From contig NC_041784.1 of NCBI RefSeq assembly GCF_900090045.1, positions 596,501-660,500 on the forward strand: a stretch of 64,000 nucleotides of DNA, given 5' to 3'. Shown piece by piece: positions 22,420 to 36,200 of the stretch (the stretch's first letter is position 1; the number at the start of each line of letters is the position of its first letter). The notes under the pieces were generated by a model. The model saw only the letters and a program-made list of their open reading frames with translations. It had not been told where the DNA came from and did no database searches. The position numbers were made by a program, and so were the translations under genes. This stretch comes from Plasmodium malariae (Eukaryota; Apicomplexa; Aconoidasida; Haemosporida; Plasmodiidae).

Positions 22420-25400
22420 ATGAACATAAAAGGTCAAAAAAAGAAAAAGCCAAAAGGAAAAAAAAAAGGTAACATTTGTTTCTTCAATATACACAATAAA
22501 GATAAGGATGAAGTAAACGATAAAGAAGATAAAACGGGGGGAGGTGCTCATAACATTAAGGAAAATAATATAGAGAATGATAAGGGGAAAAAACAACTAT
22601 TGAATAGTTATGGGTGTGATACATGTGAAATAAATAACTATGTTGAGAAGGAAGAAATAGAGAAAGAAATTAAAAAAAGAGAAGACAACAGACATGTACG
22701 TGAAATAACGGAAGGACTAACGAGCAAAACAGAAAAAGAGAGCGTACGTAAAACTAGCATGTACAGTAAAAATAATACGAATGGAATAGAAGTAGGTGTA
22801 AAAACGTGCGACAATAATGATGTTAGTAATAATGATATTAATGATAATGATGTTAGTAATAATGATATTAATGATAATGATATTAATGATAATGATGTTA
22901 GTAATAATGATATTAATGATAATGATGTTAGTAATAATGATATTAATGATAATGATATTAATGATAATGATATTAATGATAATGATGCCAATGATAATAA
23001 TGCCAATGATAATAATGCCAATGATAATAATGCCATTGATATTAATAATGATTTGCAACATGGTGAAAGAACAAAAAAACGCAGTTACATGGTGGACGCA
23101 AATACCATCAGCGGTTGTCATACTAGTGGGCGTCCGAACGAAAAAAGCGATGAAGAAAAAATTAGGTCTGCTTTAAAAAATGGAAATAAAATAATAAGTA
23201 GTGAAAGTAAGTGTAAATTAAAAGAAGAGGATGATGACGTGAAAAATTTTCTCATATTAAGTAGTAAAGAAGATATAGAAGAAAAAACGAATCTTTTATT
23301 TCCTAAAATTGACATCGATAATCAGTCTTCCTGGTATGCAGATGGAGCAGAGGATGAATTTGTTAAAGAAGTAAATAAACAAATAGACAAATTTCAAAAT
23401 AAGTTTAATGATTTATATTTTTTACAAAATATAAGCAATGTTCAAAACTTAAATAATAACTATTCTTCAAATGGGAAGAACAAACAAACAAATAAACAAA
23501 CAAAAAAAAAAAAAAAAAAAAAAGAGCAGCAAAATGTGCAAGCACAAATAGGTGTCAGTGATGTGGTAAATAATAATTATAGTGTAGTAGGAACAAAGCA
23601 AATTTATTTTGAAAAAGAAATCTACCAATTTTCAGATGTACTAATTAAAGGTCATGCGTTCCTTAGTTTAAAAAGAAAAAAAAAGAAAAAGAAAAAAAAA
23701 AAAAAAATTAAAATTAGAATCAAAATGAGAACTAAGCATTACAAAATAATGAGCGATTTGTATCAAATAGGAAATGAAGAAAACGCAAGAACAAAAATAA
23801 AGAAATACTATATATTTAATTACAATTGTGGTAATACAAAAATTCAATCAATTACAGGATATATCCGATGTTTTAAAACCTATAGCCTATACAAAGAAAA
23901 TAATAATAATTTGAAAAAGAAATTAATCGAAAAGTATAATTTGCAAGTAGAAACAGTTGACAAGAATTGCTTAAAAAATAAAACGGCAATTTCAGTTTTA
24001 CTTTGTGTTAATGTGTCTAATTGTTTATCACCCTCTGATTTTTTAGAGTTATTATATCCTTTTGACAATTTCATATTTTTTTTAAAAGTTCTAAACAAAA
24101 AAAATAATGAAGAGTATATGATTTATTTCTTAACCTTTAATAAGTATGCTAAAAAGATAATGAAAACGGCAAAATGTATTTCCTATTTTAATATGAAAAA
24201 AAAGAAGAGATTAAAAATATATATAGTTAAAGACATTACAATGAATGTTACATCCTGTATAAGTAAGAAGAACAAACGTTTGATCAGTACACACAAGTAT
24301 TACGAAAAAAAAAAAGAAAAATTTGCAAAATCGAATGTCAAAAATGGTGCAACTCAACGACCTTTTTTAAAAACGAATTTTATTAATGCACTTTATCTTA
24401 TATCACAAAATAAGTTTCAGTTATCATGTGCAGTGTGCCTAGAACCTTTATATTCGGAGAGCCTAAGTAAAATAATTTCCTACATTTTTAACTTAAATCT
24501 TGAAAATCAAAAAAAAAAAATTATTAGGAAAAAAGACCCCTTCAAAAATCAATGTAGTAATAAAAATGATATGACGATTAAAAATAATATTAACGGAAAT
24601 TATAACAAAGAAGAAGAAAAAAAAAAGAAAATAAAAGATCGTTATGATGATAATGTAGTTGGAGGGATGAAAAATGAATTAGTTAAAAAAGAAAATTTTA
24701 ACAAAACAAGTATTACAACTACTGTTCCAAACGGAGGTTTTTATGAAGAGTATACATCCATTGACAAATGTGTTACGAATAAGGAAAATAATAGTATATT
24801 TAAAAGAGAACAATATTATTTACCCAAAACATTAAACAGTTATACGATGAATGGATATACCCACGACCCGATAATTATTCGTTTTGTTAACAATATGCAA
24901 AATAAATATAAAAATCAAATTAAGAAAAAAAAGAAAAATAACAAGAATCAAATATTTAATAATGTTTGTATAAATATTTTATGTAGTCATATATTTCATT
25001 CCAACTGTTTGAAAAAATGTTGCTTCACATCCTGTCCCATATGTAGATATAAACAATATAATTATAAAATAGCAAATTGTGATATTTGTGAAAAAAATTA
25101 TGATGTTAAAATTTGTTTATTTTGTGGTTTTATTGGTTGTTCTGTTAATTATGATAAAATTAATAAATTAAAAAATAAAAAATTAAAAGAAAAAAAAAAA
25201 CTTTTAAAAAAAAAAAGTGGAATAATAAGAAAGATTATACTCACATTTTTACGAATAGTAAACTTTTTCCCTGAAAAGGACAGTTTTATTTCGGTACCCT
25301 CATATTACAATAGGAAAAATGCTCATTATAAAGTGGCTAACATTTCAATGGATGGAGAAGAAAAAGGGGGGGAAAATTGTTGCATATACAATGTCAAAAA

Positions 25401-27315
25401 TGTCGTAGATGAGCAAAATGAAAAACATTATGAAGGGGAAATACTTTTAAACAAAAATGAAATTAATGGTAAACGTGCAGAACGGCAGAACGAACATAAT
25501 TATTACATAAATCAGGAAGAAGTAAACTTAAGTGAAAAAAAAGAAGTTAACGAAACGTGTAGCTGTAGAGACAAAGTACAATGGTGTGATAATGCCAGAT
25601 TTAAAAAAAAAAATATAAGAAATGATATATCAATTAGTTTATTAGGATCAAATGAAAATAATGAATGTTCTCCACATTTAAAGAACTTTTTGAAGTATAT
25701 TTATATTAGTAAATGGGAAAGAAAAAAAAAAAAAAAAAGGAGGGGAAATGTTTCGTCTTACAGTTTTCTTCGCAATTTTAATGGAAATATAGGAGCAAAG
25801 GTCCAATGTTTAGGAAGAAATAGGGTAACAGACAAAGTGCGGGAAAAGAAGGAAAAAGAGAGAAAAAAAAAAGAAAAGAGGGGAGGGAATAAAAACAAAT
25901 CGGGGGAAAATAAAAGAAACGATGGAAAAGCTTATATTCGAAAGAAGTGTGAGCTTACACAAAACAGAAGAAAAAAAATACCGAAAAAACGGAAAAAGGG
26001 TTTTGCTTCGTTTAACAAATATGACGTTGTAATAAAAGTAAATAATAGGTATGATGGAAAAAATTATCCAAAAAAAATAAACAAAAAAATTTTTGTAGAT
26101 CATGCAAAAGGTCATTTTTACGAAACTAATCATAACTATTTTTTTGATATTTCGAAAAATTCAGTGTACGATTATAGCAGTCATCTATATATAAAAAAGT
26201 TAATAAATTTAAAAAGTGAAAATAAAGAATTAAAAAAAGTATATTCAGGAAATATATATATGAATGGAAAGGACGGAATTATAGATAAAAAAAATATAAT
26301 TATGTACATTTACGAATTTAACCAACTATTAAGCGCTTTATTAGAAAGTCAAAGAGATAATTTCTTATCGTGTATATATGAATTGAAATTAAATTATGAA
26401 AATATTGATAACGAAAATTTGATTGAAATAAGTAAATGTTTTAACGAAATAAAAAATTTACAACAAGCAAATTATAATTTAAAAACGCAAGTAAGGAAAA
26501 AAATGAACATCTATCTTGAAAAACTTAAAACAAATGAAGAACTGCGTAAACAGCTAAAAAATGTAGAAATAATAAATGAAAAATTATGTGAAAATCAGAA
26601 GAAAGAAATACATAAGTATGAAGTTAAGACTCAAGAAAAAAAAAAAATTATTAAAGAAAAACAACAAATAATAAGGGAATTAAATCAACAGGTGAATAAT
26701 TAGCGAGCAAAAAGGAATTACATCAAGCACAGCTCATATCGGGGCATGGCTTGTTGACCAGAATGCGCATCATTGTTTTTTACGTCAGCAGTTGCATGAA
26801 CCTTCCCGCTTGCGTTTACAAATATGTTTATGTGTATCTTTACGTGTACACATACGTTTATGCGTATGTTTATTCTTACGTCACATTCTTTTTTTTTTTA
26901 GATTACGGACCTACGTTTTCACAAACAGGCTACTGCTAAATTTTGCGAGAATGCAGAAATAAAGGTAAAATTAACTTTAAATTATTTTTATGCTTTTGTA
27001 CTTCATATATATCAAAAATGTGGTATGTATATGCGAAAATGTGTTTGATTTTGTATATTGTGTTAATGAACAACGTGACGACAAACAAATGTTACAGGGC
27101 ACATGAATATGTTACGCCGGGATATTTACGCGTTTATATGTATATGTACATATATATTTGTATATATGAGTATGCGTATATTTACGTTTACGTATATGTA
27201 CACGTACATATAAATGTGTACTATTAATTGTACATATTGTATTTTTCCTTTGCAGAATTCATCGTTTATGATAGGAGAAAAAATTACGCAAAAAAGTAGA
27301 TTTAAAAAACGTTAA
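22420..27315 (+). CDS. BRAP: BRAP-type RING/ZnF-UBP E3 ubiquitin ligase
   Basis: Three exons, 22420-26691, 26902-26964 and 27256-27315, all phase 0 (CAG|GTGAAT, TTTAG|ATT, AAG|GTAAAA, TGCAG|AAT), giving about 1,464 residues. The order is that of BRAP (BRCA1-associated protein). A BRAP2/RRM-like domain spans about 520-600 (ISVLLCVNVSNCLSPSDFLELL, then the strand YMIYFLTFN). A RING-H2 starts at CAVCLEPL (about 670) and resumes about 170 residues later with CSHIFHSNC and CPICR (855-875). A ZnF-UBP starts at CDIC...KICLFCGFIGC (887-910) and resumes about 310 residues later with HAKGHFYETNHNY (about 1228). A C-terminal coiled coil follows, ending in basic KKR supplied by exon 3. Exons 2-3 continue the coiled coil (ITDLRFHKQ), matching BRAP tails. 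BRAP family members bind ubiquitin and ligate it in Ras/MAPK or nuclear-import contexts; the parasite target is unknown. Confidence 0.9.
22818..23040 (+). repeat. in-frame Asn/Asp repeat (AATGAT-based)
   Basis: About 15 units of 12-15 bases of the type AATGATATTAATGAT or AATGATGTTAGTAAT encode NDINDNDVSN runs, ending in a block of Asn-Ala-Asn-Asp units. The near-perfect DNA periodicity indicates slippage. It lies in the disordered N-terminal region of the BRAP-like protein. Confidence 0.9.
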
Positions 27316-27642
27316 TAAATTATTAGTAATACGTGAGTTGCTCTTTTTGCTGTGCACTCTATATTTTATACTACGTTTTATTTTTATTTTATTTTTATTT
27401 TTTTTTTATTTTTTTTGATTTGTTATGTTTTTTTCTTTTTTTTTGTATGCATGTTGATTTAGTATTTTTTTTTTATTTTTTATGTGTAACCTGATTCTTC
27501 AGCATATGTGTATACTTGCATAATTATATGTATGAATGTACACATGTGTTTTGCATATATATATATATATTTCTTTTTTTTTTACAAACTTGTGAATATG
27601 CTTACCGATGCATACATTTTCCTCTCGCGTGTATGTTCCTCG
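27316..27642. other. convergent 3' region, BRAP-like (+) and uS10m (-)
   Basis: About 330 bases of T-rich DNA with ATTTTTATTTT runs near 27378-27415 and a TA microsatellite near 27557-27570. No gene is visible. Confidence 0.6.
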
Positions 27643-28704
27643 TTAACCATTGGGATTTTTATTTAAAAACCAATGAACATTCTTTTTGCGTATTTTTTCC
27701 TTCATTTGTTTAAAGCTTTTTTCTTCAAGTAAAATTAAGTTTTTATAAGTTTCACTGAATATTTTGTTTTCAAAAAATAGTGGAAGCAAGTTTTGTATAT
27801 TGTATTTTTTTAAGTCTAAATTTATATCACCATAATATGACAAATTCATTTTTCCTTTATCCTTTAAATTATTACATATTTCGTTAATCTGCTCTTCAAT
27901 ATGCATATTTAAGGAGGAGTGCATATTATCATTATTTTTTTTAATTAACATATGGAAACATTTTCTTAAAAACTCAGATTCAAATAAATAATTGCCAGGG
28001 AAGAACCAGTTAATGTTACATTTCACGGATGTTTGACTAGTCATAGATGATAAAATGATATTAAATATTATATGAATATTAAAACACGTTATATTATAGA
28101 AATAAAAATGATATTTATACTTTTCAAAAACGTAATGCCTTAATGCATATTTGTATTTGAAAGGGGACTTTAAGTATGTATATCTGTATTGTTCCCTCGT
28201 TCCTCTCTTGACTACTATGTGATTTATTTTGTATTTTAAAATATAGCTGTTTCTCTTTTTATTGTCTGTTCTGCTTTTATTATATTCATTGGAATCTTCA
28301 ACGGCACCGCTATAACCACCACAGGTTTTGGTACTACTGCTGGTGCTAATACTGCTCTCTGTTGCTGCATTTTTATTACCATCATTTACAAAACTCCTAT
28401 GGCAGTCCTCATTTATGCCACTTCCAACACCGTCCTGCAGGTTTTCCTTATTATGAAAATTTAAAGGGTTAATAAAATTCAGCACTTTTTGAATGTTCTC
28501 GTCAATTTGAACACTATAGTGACTACATGTATTATCTTCTTCTTCTAGTTCATCATTCATGTGATACATAATATTCAAACAACTATAATTGTTATATGTA
28601 TATATACTATTTTTCAAATTTTCTATCGTTTTTCTCATTTCACTTCTTCTCCTAGTAATATATGTAGCTTTAACATATTTCAGGAAGTAGCCTCCTACCC
28701 CCAT
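27643..28704 (-). CDS. probable mitochondrial small-subunit ribosomal protein uS10
   Basis: A single exon of 353 residues. I chose the ATG at 28704 because the frame is open further only through a TTG. The N terminus (YVKATYITRRRSEMRK) is basic, hydroxylated and acid-free, like a mitochondrial presequence. A Ser/Asn-rich spacer with a run of Ser/Thr follows. From about residue 158, VVKRGTREQYRYTYLKSPFK then KYALRHYVFEKYKYHFYFYNIT follows the S10 pattern (T-R-K-E-x-F/Y-x-x-x-x-SP-x-x-x-K-x-x-R-x-x-Y/F-E-x-x-x-x-x-R/Y), ending in SVKCNI where S10 has its last beta strand. About 115 C-terminal residues are extra. uS10 sits in the head of the small subunit. The match is by eye over about 75 residues and the REQ/SPF order is persuasive but short. 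It might instead be another mitoribosomal protein. Confidence 0.55.
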   Translation of the reverse strand: MGVGGYFLKYVKATYITRRRSEMRKTIENLKNSIYTYNNYSCLNIMYHMNDELEEEDNTCSHYSVQIDENIQKVLNFINPLNFHNKENLQDGVGSGINEDCHRSFVNDGNKNAATESSISTSSSTKTCGGYSGAVEDSNEYNKSRTDNKKRNSYILKYKINHIVVKRGTREQYRYTYLKSPFKYKYALRHYVFEKYKYHFYFYNITCFNIHIIFNIILSSMTSQTSVKCNINWFFPGNYLFESEFLRKCFHMLIKKNNDNMHSSLNMHIEEQINEICNNLKDKGKMNLSYYGDINLDLKKYNIQNLLPLFFENKIFSETYKNLILLEEKSFKQMKEKIRKKNVHWFLNKNPNG

Positions 28705-28809
28705 TTTCAAAAAGGTAGGAGGGGAAAGAAATTATAAATTTATTTTCATAGTTAGTATTTATGTATGTACGCATGTATTTATTTATGTGTGTAAGCATGT
28801 ATGTAATTA

Positions 28810-28852
<43 letters not shown>

Positions 28853-30278
28853 GCTTCTATGCGCCTTCTTTAATTGCAAAAAAAAAGTGACACTTTTTTA
28901 TGAATTTATTTATACACCGCTCGAATGAATTTTTTATATGCATAGCTGATGAACGGAATTTTGAAGTACCAAGGTTACATCATATTAACATGCATTTATG
29001 TATTATTTTTATTTTGCAGGGCAAATAGAGAAGTTGCTTATTTTTCCGTATTTTTCGTGTTTTATTTAATTGCAAAAATAAAAAAAAAAAAATAAAAACA
29101 AAGCAACGAAAAGCTAAAAAGGCCAAAAAAGAAAAGAATGATAAGGAAATAATTTAATTTATTAGCCCCTATATAATAGCATATATGCAAAAGCAGAAAA
29201 AGTATACTAAAATGGTCCTTAAAATGTTCGCCCCAATATGGGCGCACATTAAATGCTAATGTCTTTCTCTTAACATAGGCTACTATTCTTTGGACTTGTC
29301 ATTTTAAGCCAATTCATGTATGTATATATATATATATTTACATTTATTTTTACGTATACACCTACGTTTATATTTATATGTGCATGCATTACTATTAGGC
29401 ATACGATACATGGGAAAAGTATTATAAAATAAAAAATAACATCATCATATATGAATTTACAATGGATGCAAATTTAATTGTGTGCAAAAAAAATAAAATA
29501 AAATAAAAATAGTAATAATAAAAAAATAAAGTAAAATAAGGTAAAATAAATTAATAGTAAATATTACATTAACAAGTGCACTAATAATAAAATATTCTGA
29601 AAATTACCGTATAACATATAGGGAAATTAATTATACGCGCCAACATAAAAAAAGGTAGGAATGTTTGCTAAGAAGCACAACTAACCTTGATGCAAATATT
29701 ATTTGAATTTTTTGAAATTCATATTTATGTCGGTAGCATTATTAAATAAAAAATTCATGGCATTAGTAAATGCATACATTAAAACGATACATTAACTCCT
29801 ACATTCGTACGGTTTTTTTTTTTTTTTTTTCTTTTTCTCTTTTACTCTTTTTTTTTTTTCGAATAAAAAATAAAGGTATTCGATTTAAATGTCAAAGAAA
29901 AAATATAGACACTGTACACATTTAAATATAAATGCATATTTTCACCTTTGTAATTCCATCATTTTGATATCGTTACTACTATTACTATTCGCATATAATT
30001 CTTAACGAGTGTGCTGTTTCTTTAAATTCGAAAAAGGCAAAAGTGCATGTACCTCAAAATATATAGGTCTTCTGGATTTATTCCTCTCTTCCGCACATTA
30101 TTTTATCTTTTATTTTATTTGTTAGTTTTAATTTTATTTTTTTCCTCGCTTCCTTATTTTCCCATTTACTTTTTCTCTTATCCAAATTTTACACATTTAA
30201 CCTCTTTCTTCAGTAAGTATATATATTCATTCCCTAACAATCCATAATTACAATTTTACCATTTTTGAAGTGTCGAAA
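28705..30278. other. divergent intergenic region, uS10m (-) and DNAAF5-like (+)
   Basis: About 1.6 kb. It contains an uninterrupted (TA)n of about 18-19 units at 28814-28850, further TA/TG microsatellites near 29318-29345, and a T-tract at 29814-29830. No gene is visible. Both promoters must lie here. Confidence 0.65.
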
Positions 30279-33200
30279 ATGATCAAGTATACACTCAATT
30301 CAGTCATAGAAAAAAGAGAAAACAAGAATAGAAAACAGTATGACAGTGTTATCGCAGAGACCCTAAAATATTATAAAAATTATAGTGCATTAAATGGTAA
30401 GGATTATAACCATATAGCTCAAGATACTGCGGAAGGAGAAACTAAAGATAAGTTAAAAGAAAAATTTAAAGAAGAAAAAGGCAGTAACATTAAATGTAAA
30501 GATATAAACGACAACGCAGCTTTTTCATTTTATGAGGAAAATGAAAAGAGTGTATTTTTTAAATTCGATCCTTCTATTCCTAAAGAATTATTAAAAGATA
30601 AAATTATAGCTAAGCTGAAACATTACATTAATGAATATGTGTATGAGGTTAAAGAAGAAAAGTATAATGAAATATTATCTTGTCGTGATAAGAAAAATTT
30701 ATTAAAAAAATATATACAAGAATTAAAAAGAAACAATTTTATCATTTTAGAAAACCTCTTCTTCTTCTTTATCATTAGCAGTGATTATAACGAGTATGCA
30801 TTAGGTAAAATATTTCATAGTTTGCTACTAGTTTTTAACAAGAAAGAAGAAAAAGATGTTTTGCTTGTTATGTACATGTTCTTAATATTATTAAATGAAA
30901 ACAATATTAATAAGTGCTTTACTCACATAATCGATTGTCTAATTAATATTTTAAATGCTGATGAATGCACTCTACCTATTGATGAAAAAGATGAAAACGC
31001 CCGACTATTTGATCATAAGCCTATGATTCTTAAAACTCATTCATTAAATGAGTACGCAAGGTATTTTTTGTTCCTTTATTTTTATTTTCTCACTCTTATT
31101 ATTTCGGATCAGCAGGTAGGCATGAGCTTGCATGAGTGAAAGCAATCATTAGACTTCTGCATGCAGTTCGTTTTACTTAACTTTTCCTTTACTAATTTCG
31201 TTTTTTGCCTTTACCATTTTATGATTTTTCCCAACGCTCACCGATTTTTCGAAGATCCTACGTCTTTTCCTTTTTCTTCCTCCTTCTCTTCAGTTTACAA
31301 ACCATGCTGATAAAGTAGTTCGAGTGTGTCTTATTGGATTGTTTGATAGCTGCTGTTCCATAAATTATCTGATGATGAATTTAATTGAAGTAATAATAAG
31401 GAGAGTTGAAGAGCATTACATAAACTACCATTATATTATTAGCACATGCCTACTAAAATGCTTATGTAACAAATATAGTAAAATAAAGATCAAGTGCTTA
31501 GACACCCTGGCAAAGCTGATTGTGAATACTAACATTAACAGCAATAGTAATAGTAATTCTACAAATTATAGAATTATTGAAATGCTAATTGGCTACAAGG
31601 ACCCGAATATAGTCCCTATAAAAAGTTTTTACGACAACAATTATGTAAATATAAATTATTTATGCATTTTGTTTAATGATAAAAATGTGAAAGTAAAATT
31701 TCATTTTTATTCTTTTCTTTTTATTTTATTATATGAATTTAATGAATCGAACGATTTTATCACCTTTTTATTACCATACCTATTTTCTGCTTGTTTTGAT
31801 AATTATAAAATATTTAGAGTAGTAGCCTTTTTATATATTCAATTATTATCAAGGAAAAAAAATTATGATTTTCATAAAAATATGAAAGATCAAATTACTT
31901 ATGAGTTTAACCCTGAATGGTCGTATAAAACATCATTTACTTTACCACTACCACTAACTGAATATTATTTCGTTCGTTCCTGTTCTTATCACAATTCATT
32001 TTTAATAAAGCAAAATATGTACAAGTTTAATATATACATACCTTACGATAACAATGGGAGCATCTTCACAGGAGAGAAACACACAAATGGGGGTGAAAAA
32101 AGGAAAATTATTAACGAGCAGCAGACATATAACACGCAAAATGGAAATATAGAAAGTAATATTGCACCTTATTCAAATTTTAGTTCTAATAAGATAAGTA
32201 AAGAATATTATGAAAAAAATGAAAAAGAATGCAACAATAAATATTACCAAGGTTTACTTCATAATTTTATTAGTAGTAATGTTTATATTTCAAAAATATT
32301 AAAAGATAACAAAATAAAAACAATTGATATAACATCAAACGAAATGAATAAAGAGTGCAAGCAGCTGTCTTTTACGCTTTTAAATGTTTACTTTAAATAT
32401 ATGTATAAAAAAAAAGATGAACCATGGAGTAAATTAGAATCATTAGAAATAAGCAAAATTATTTTACTAATCTTTTATTTTATAGAAGATAACGTAACTG
32501 AACATATTCCTTCATTTATTTCTTACCTACTTCATTCTTTTGAAAATAAATTAGATGAAGAGCAGTGGTGCATCCATATGAATTCTTTGTACCTAATAGG
32601 ATCTTATGTCGACCCTTCATATTATTTTTTTTTTTTGGAAAATTATTTGAAAAATGTAATAGATGAAAAGCAAAAACACATTACCCTAACTTGTTTATAT
32701 ATCATGAATACTGTATGTACAGGAACTATAGAAACGTATAAGGATATTAAGCAGAGGGGACTAACTCAATCTAGCATAAAGGACAGCTTCATCAGTGTAG
32801 TGAAGAAAATAATAAATTTATTCTTTTCCATACTAAATGAAGAGGAGTATTTGGAAAAGTATATCCTCGTTTTGCAAGTACGAAATGATGCTAAAAATGA
32901 GAACCACAAAAAAAAAAAAAAAAAAAGTTATTTCGCATAATTTAACATGAAATAATGTTTGCATCTCTGCATTTTTTCATTTTTTAATTTCTTTTTTTTT
33001 TTCTTTCTTTTTTCCATGTGACACGTGGTAGCATTACAACATACTACGTCTACCATGTACTACATAATAAACAATTTTATTTAATATATATCGTTGAAAA
33101 TTTTTTTTTTATTTCCTTTTTATGCAGATAATTCACACTATATTTAGCAGTGAGTGTGTGTATTTAAAGCTCGATGATAAATATATAACCAAACTGATAA

Positions 33201-36200
33201 TATTACTATACATTATTTTTAACAAAATAAAGAATGTTAGAGATAACCTAGCTAAAACGGAGGACAAAATATGCATAAACAAAAACTGCTACATTTTGGC
33301 GAAGGCTTTTGATCTTCATTTTTACATAGAAAGGTAAATACAAAAAAGTAGAATAGTGGATATTATGTTTCATATTAAAAGTACCGTTGAGCGAGCGAAC
33401 ACACCCGTGCACCGAATACATATATATACATATATGCATGTATGCACGTACGTATTTATGTATGAAAATATGTGTGTATGCATGTATGTATATATATTTG
33501 TGTACATGTAGATATAACTGCGTATGCTGCAAAAAAAATGTTACAAATGTAACGTGTATATCATATAACGTTAACATCGCATAAGAATGACCTAAAAAAA
33601 AATACAGAAGCAAGCAAATATTGCAATAGTGCATAATAAATATAAGACACAACTAATAGCACAGTATTAGCTAGGCTTTCCTCACTTTTCCTCTATTTTC
33701 ATCATTTTTTTTTTTTTTTTCCTTTTTTCTTTTTTTTCGATTCCAGAATAAAAGGACTAAAAAGCTTCGAGGGCTTAGACTTAAGCAAAGAATCTATAAA
33801 CATAAAAATAAGTTCAGAAATGATATATGAAGTTTTTAAACTATCAGATGATAACATGGATCAACATAAAATAATTTTAGAGTTACTATCGGATGACATG
33901 TTGTATAATACAAACTGTATATACTTCTTAATACAGTATATAATTAAAAGACAAACCTTTTTTTATGATAAACGTTTTTGTTTATTTTTATGTAATGTAA
34001 TTATAAAAATTCTAAATCTAAATCAAAATGAAGATAATTTAATGAAGATACTAATTTACAACCAAGATTTAGAGCTAAATGATATACATCAAGAGACTAT
34101 AGGTAAAAACAGAAATAAAGTAAGACATGCATTTCTGGAGCATGTGTCGACTATTTTTATATTATTTATATTTAAAAATATAAACATTTATGAAGACTTT
34201 AATAATACAATTGAAACTTGTAAAATGATACTTTACATTTTAATGGAGTTAAAAAAAGCCCATTCCTTTTTATTTTTCATAAAACATACTAGGTAAGCAC
34301 GGTATCTTAAAAAATTGTTGCGGGATATGTGCTCATACTCGCACGTACATATATATGTATATCGTATATATATACGTATGTATACGTGTCATATGAACCT
34401 TCTAACTGTGTACCTAAGTTACAAACATCAGCATTTCAATGTACTTTTTTTTTTTTATTTTGCTATTACATTTTTTTAATTTATTTTGCCTTTTCATCTT
34501 TTTACTTTATTTTGCTTTTTCCCTTTTCAAGTCTCCTGAACAAACTGTACGACATAATAGAATGTAGAGAAATAAAGAGCATTTATTTTTGCAAGTATAT
34601 ATCTAGAGATATTTATTTAGATTACGAAAAATACATTAACAATGATGGGGATTTCAGATATTTGGACAATATAAACATAAAAAAAAAAATAGAAATTAGA
34701 AATAGGGTAAATTACGAGGTAAATGTTTTATTCTATTTTATAAGTACTTGTATTTATTTAATTTATTATAAATCGTTGTGGTGCTTTTCTATATTGGTAA
34801 AAGAACAGAATGAAATGCAAGAAAAGAAAGAGATACATTGCCTTTTTAATTACCTCTTTGGAAACTCACGAAAAAGACTTCTTAACGTTTTCAAAATAAA
34901 TGAAAAGTGCAATTATTCCTGTTCAAATAAATACAAAATAACAGCTACAGAAATGTTAAAGGATAAAAATTTTTTAGAATTATTTTCTCTTAGGAACAAA
35001 ATAATAAATGCAAATGATTATAATCAGCTTATTTTAAATATTCACGGGTATTTTAAGCATTCTTTTACCCTTTTAAAAAATGGGAACCTATTTTTATTAA
35101 ACCCTATTATTCTTAATTATTTCTATGAAATTAACAAAGAGAATTATTTGGAAACATCAATTTATGACACACGTTCAAATTGTAATAATTTTAAAGAAAA
35201 TAAAAATATAGATGAACAAGCTACAAATAAAGTAGATGAAAAAAAAGATATCGTAAAAAATATGGAGGAATTTCTTAATTCAGATGAGATGAATGATATT
35301 ATTTGTGTTAAGTATGATCATACAAATATACACGAATATCTCAAAAAGCATGACTTAGTTTTATACATACTACAACACGACATATATCATATTCCTTTTC
35401 GAATATTAGAAACAAAGTCCCTAATCATTTTATTATATTCGTCCTTACTATTTTTTGCTGATAAATTTTGTACAATTAATGTGGACAAAATTAGTAATTC
35501 TTCCTTTTTGACAACTACTAGTGTTGGCTTATCACACCTATTTTTTTTAAGCCAACAAAATATTAATTCAGATCAGATGATAGCACTATTTAATTTCTTT
35601 ATTTTGGTTAAGCAAAAAGAAAAGAAGCAAGCCTACGCACGCGCATATATGATGTCGACATATATACATGTATACTCATACATATATATACATATATACC
35701 TACATGTATACATATAGACACACCTATACGCATATACATATCTACTTTCAAGCAAATAACTAGCTAACTACTTTACAGCCGCTAAAATATTTTACCCTTA
35801 CTTTTGCAGTTATACTTAGAAAATGAAGATATTTTAAAAGGGGGCTTAATAAAGAAGAAGGAATTTAAAAACTTAGAACAACACAACAATTTCGATAAGG
35901 GAATAGTCTGTACCATTGTGAGTAACATTATCGTTAGTTATGGTAATATATGAAACTCATCATTTATCTGTTGTTCACAAAAGCATATATGTATAACACT
36001 GCGTATAGATATGTACAATCTTATATATGCGCCGGTGTTGACATTTTTTTTTTTTTTTTTTTTTTATTTTATTTTACTTCATATATAGAAAATAACATTA
36101 TGGTTAAAGAACCCCTTTGTGAATGCTTAAATTTTTTGCTAAGTGTTTTGTGTAATAAATATTCAGGTAAATCTTTCTATTTATATTTTAATACAAGAAG

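Noticed and set aside
22303..22596. Minus-strand Phe/Leu/Ile frame overlapping the start of the BRAP-like gene
   Set aside because: It lies antisense to Lys-rich coding sequence, which always yields Phe/Leu-rich pseudo-membrane frames.
22638..23176. Overlapping long frames on both strands made of Leu-Ser, Ile-Ile-Asn or Met-Met-Leu repeats
   Set aside because: They are shadows of the AATGAT-type coding repeat of the BRAP-like gene; codon periodicity fits only the main frame.
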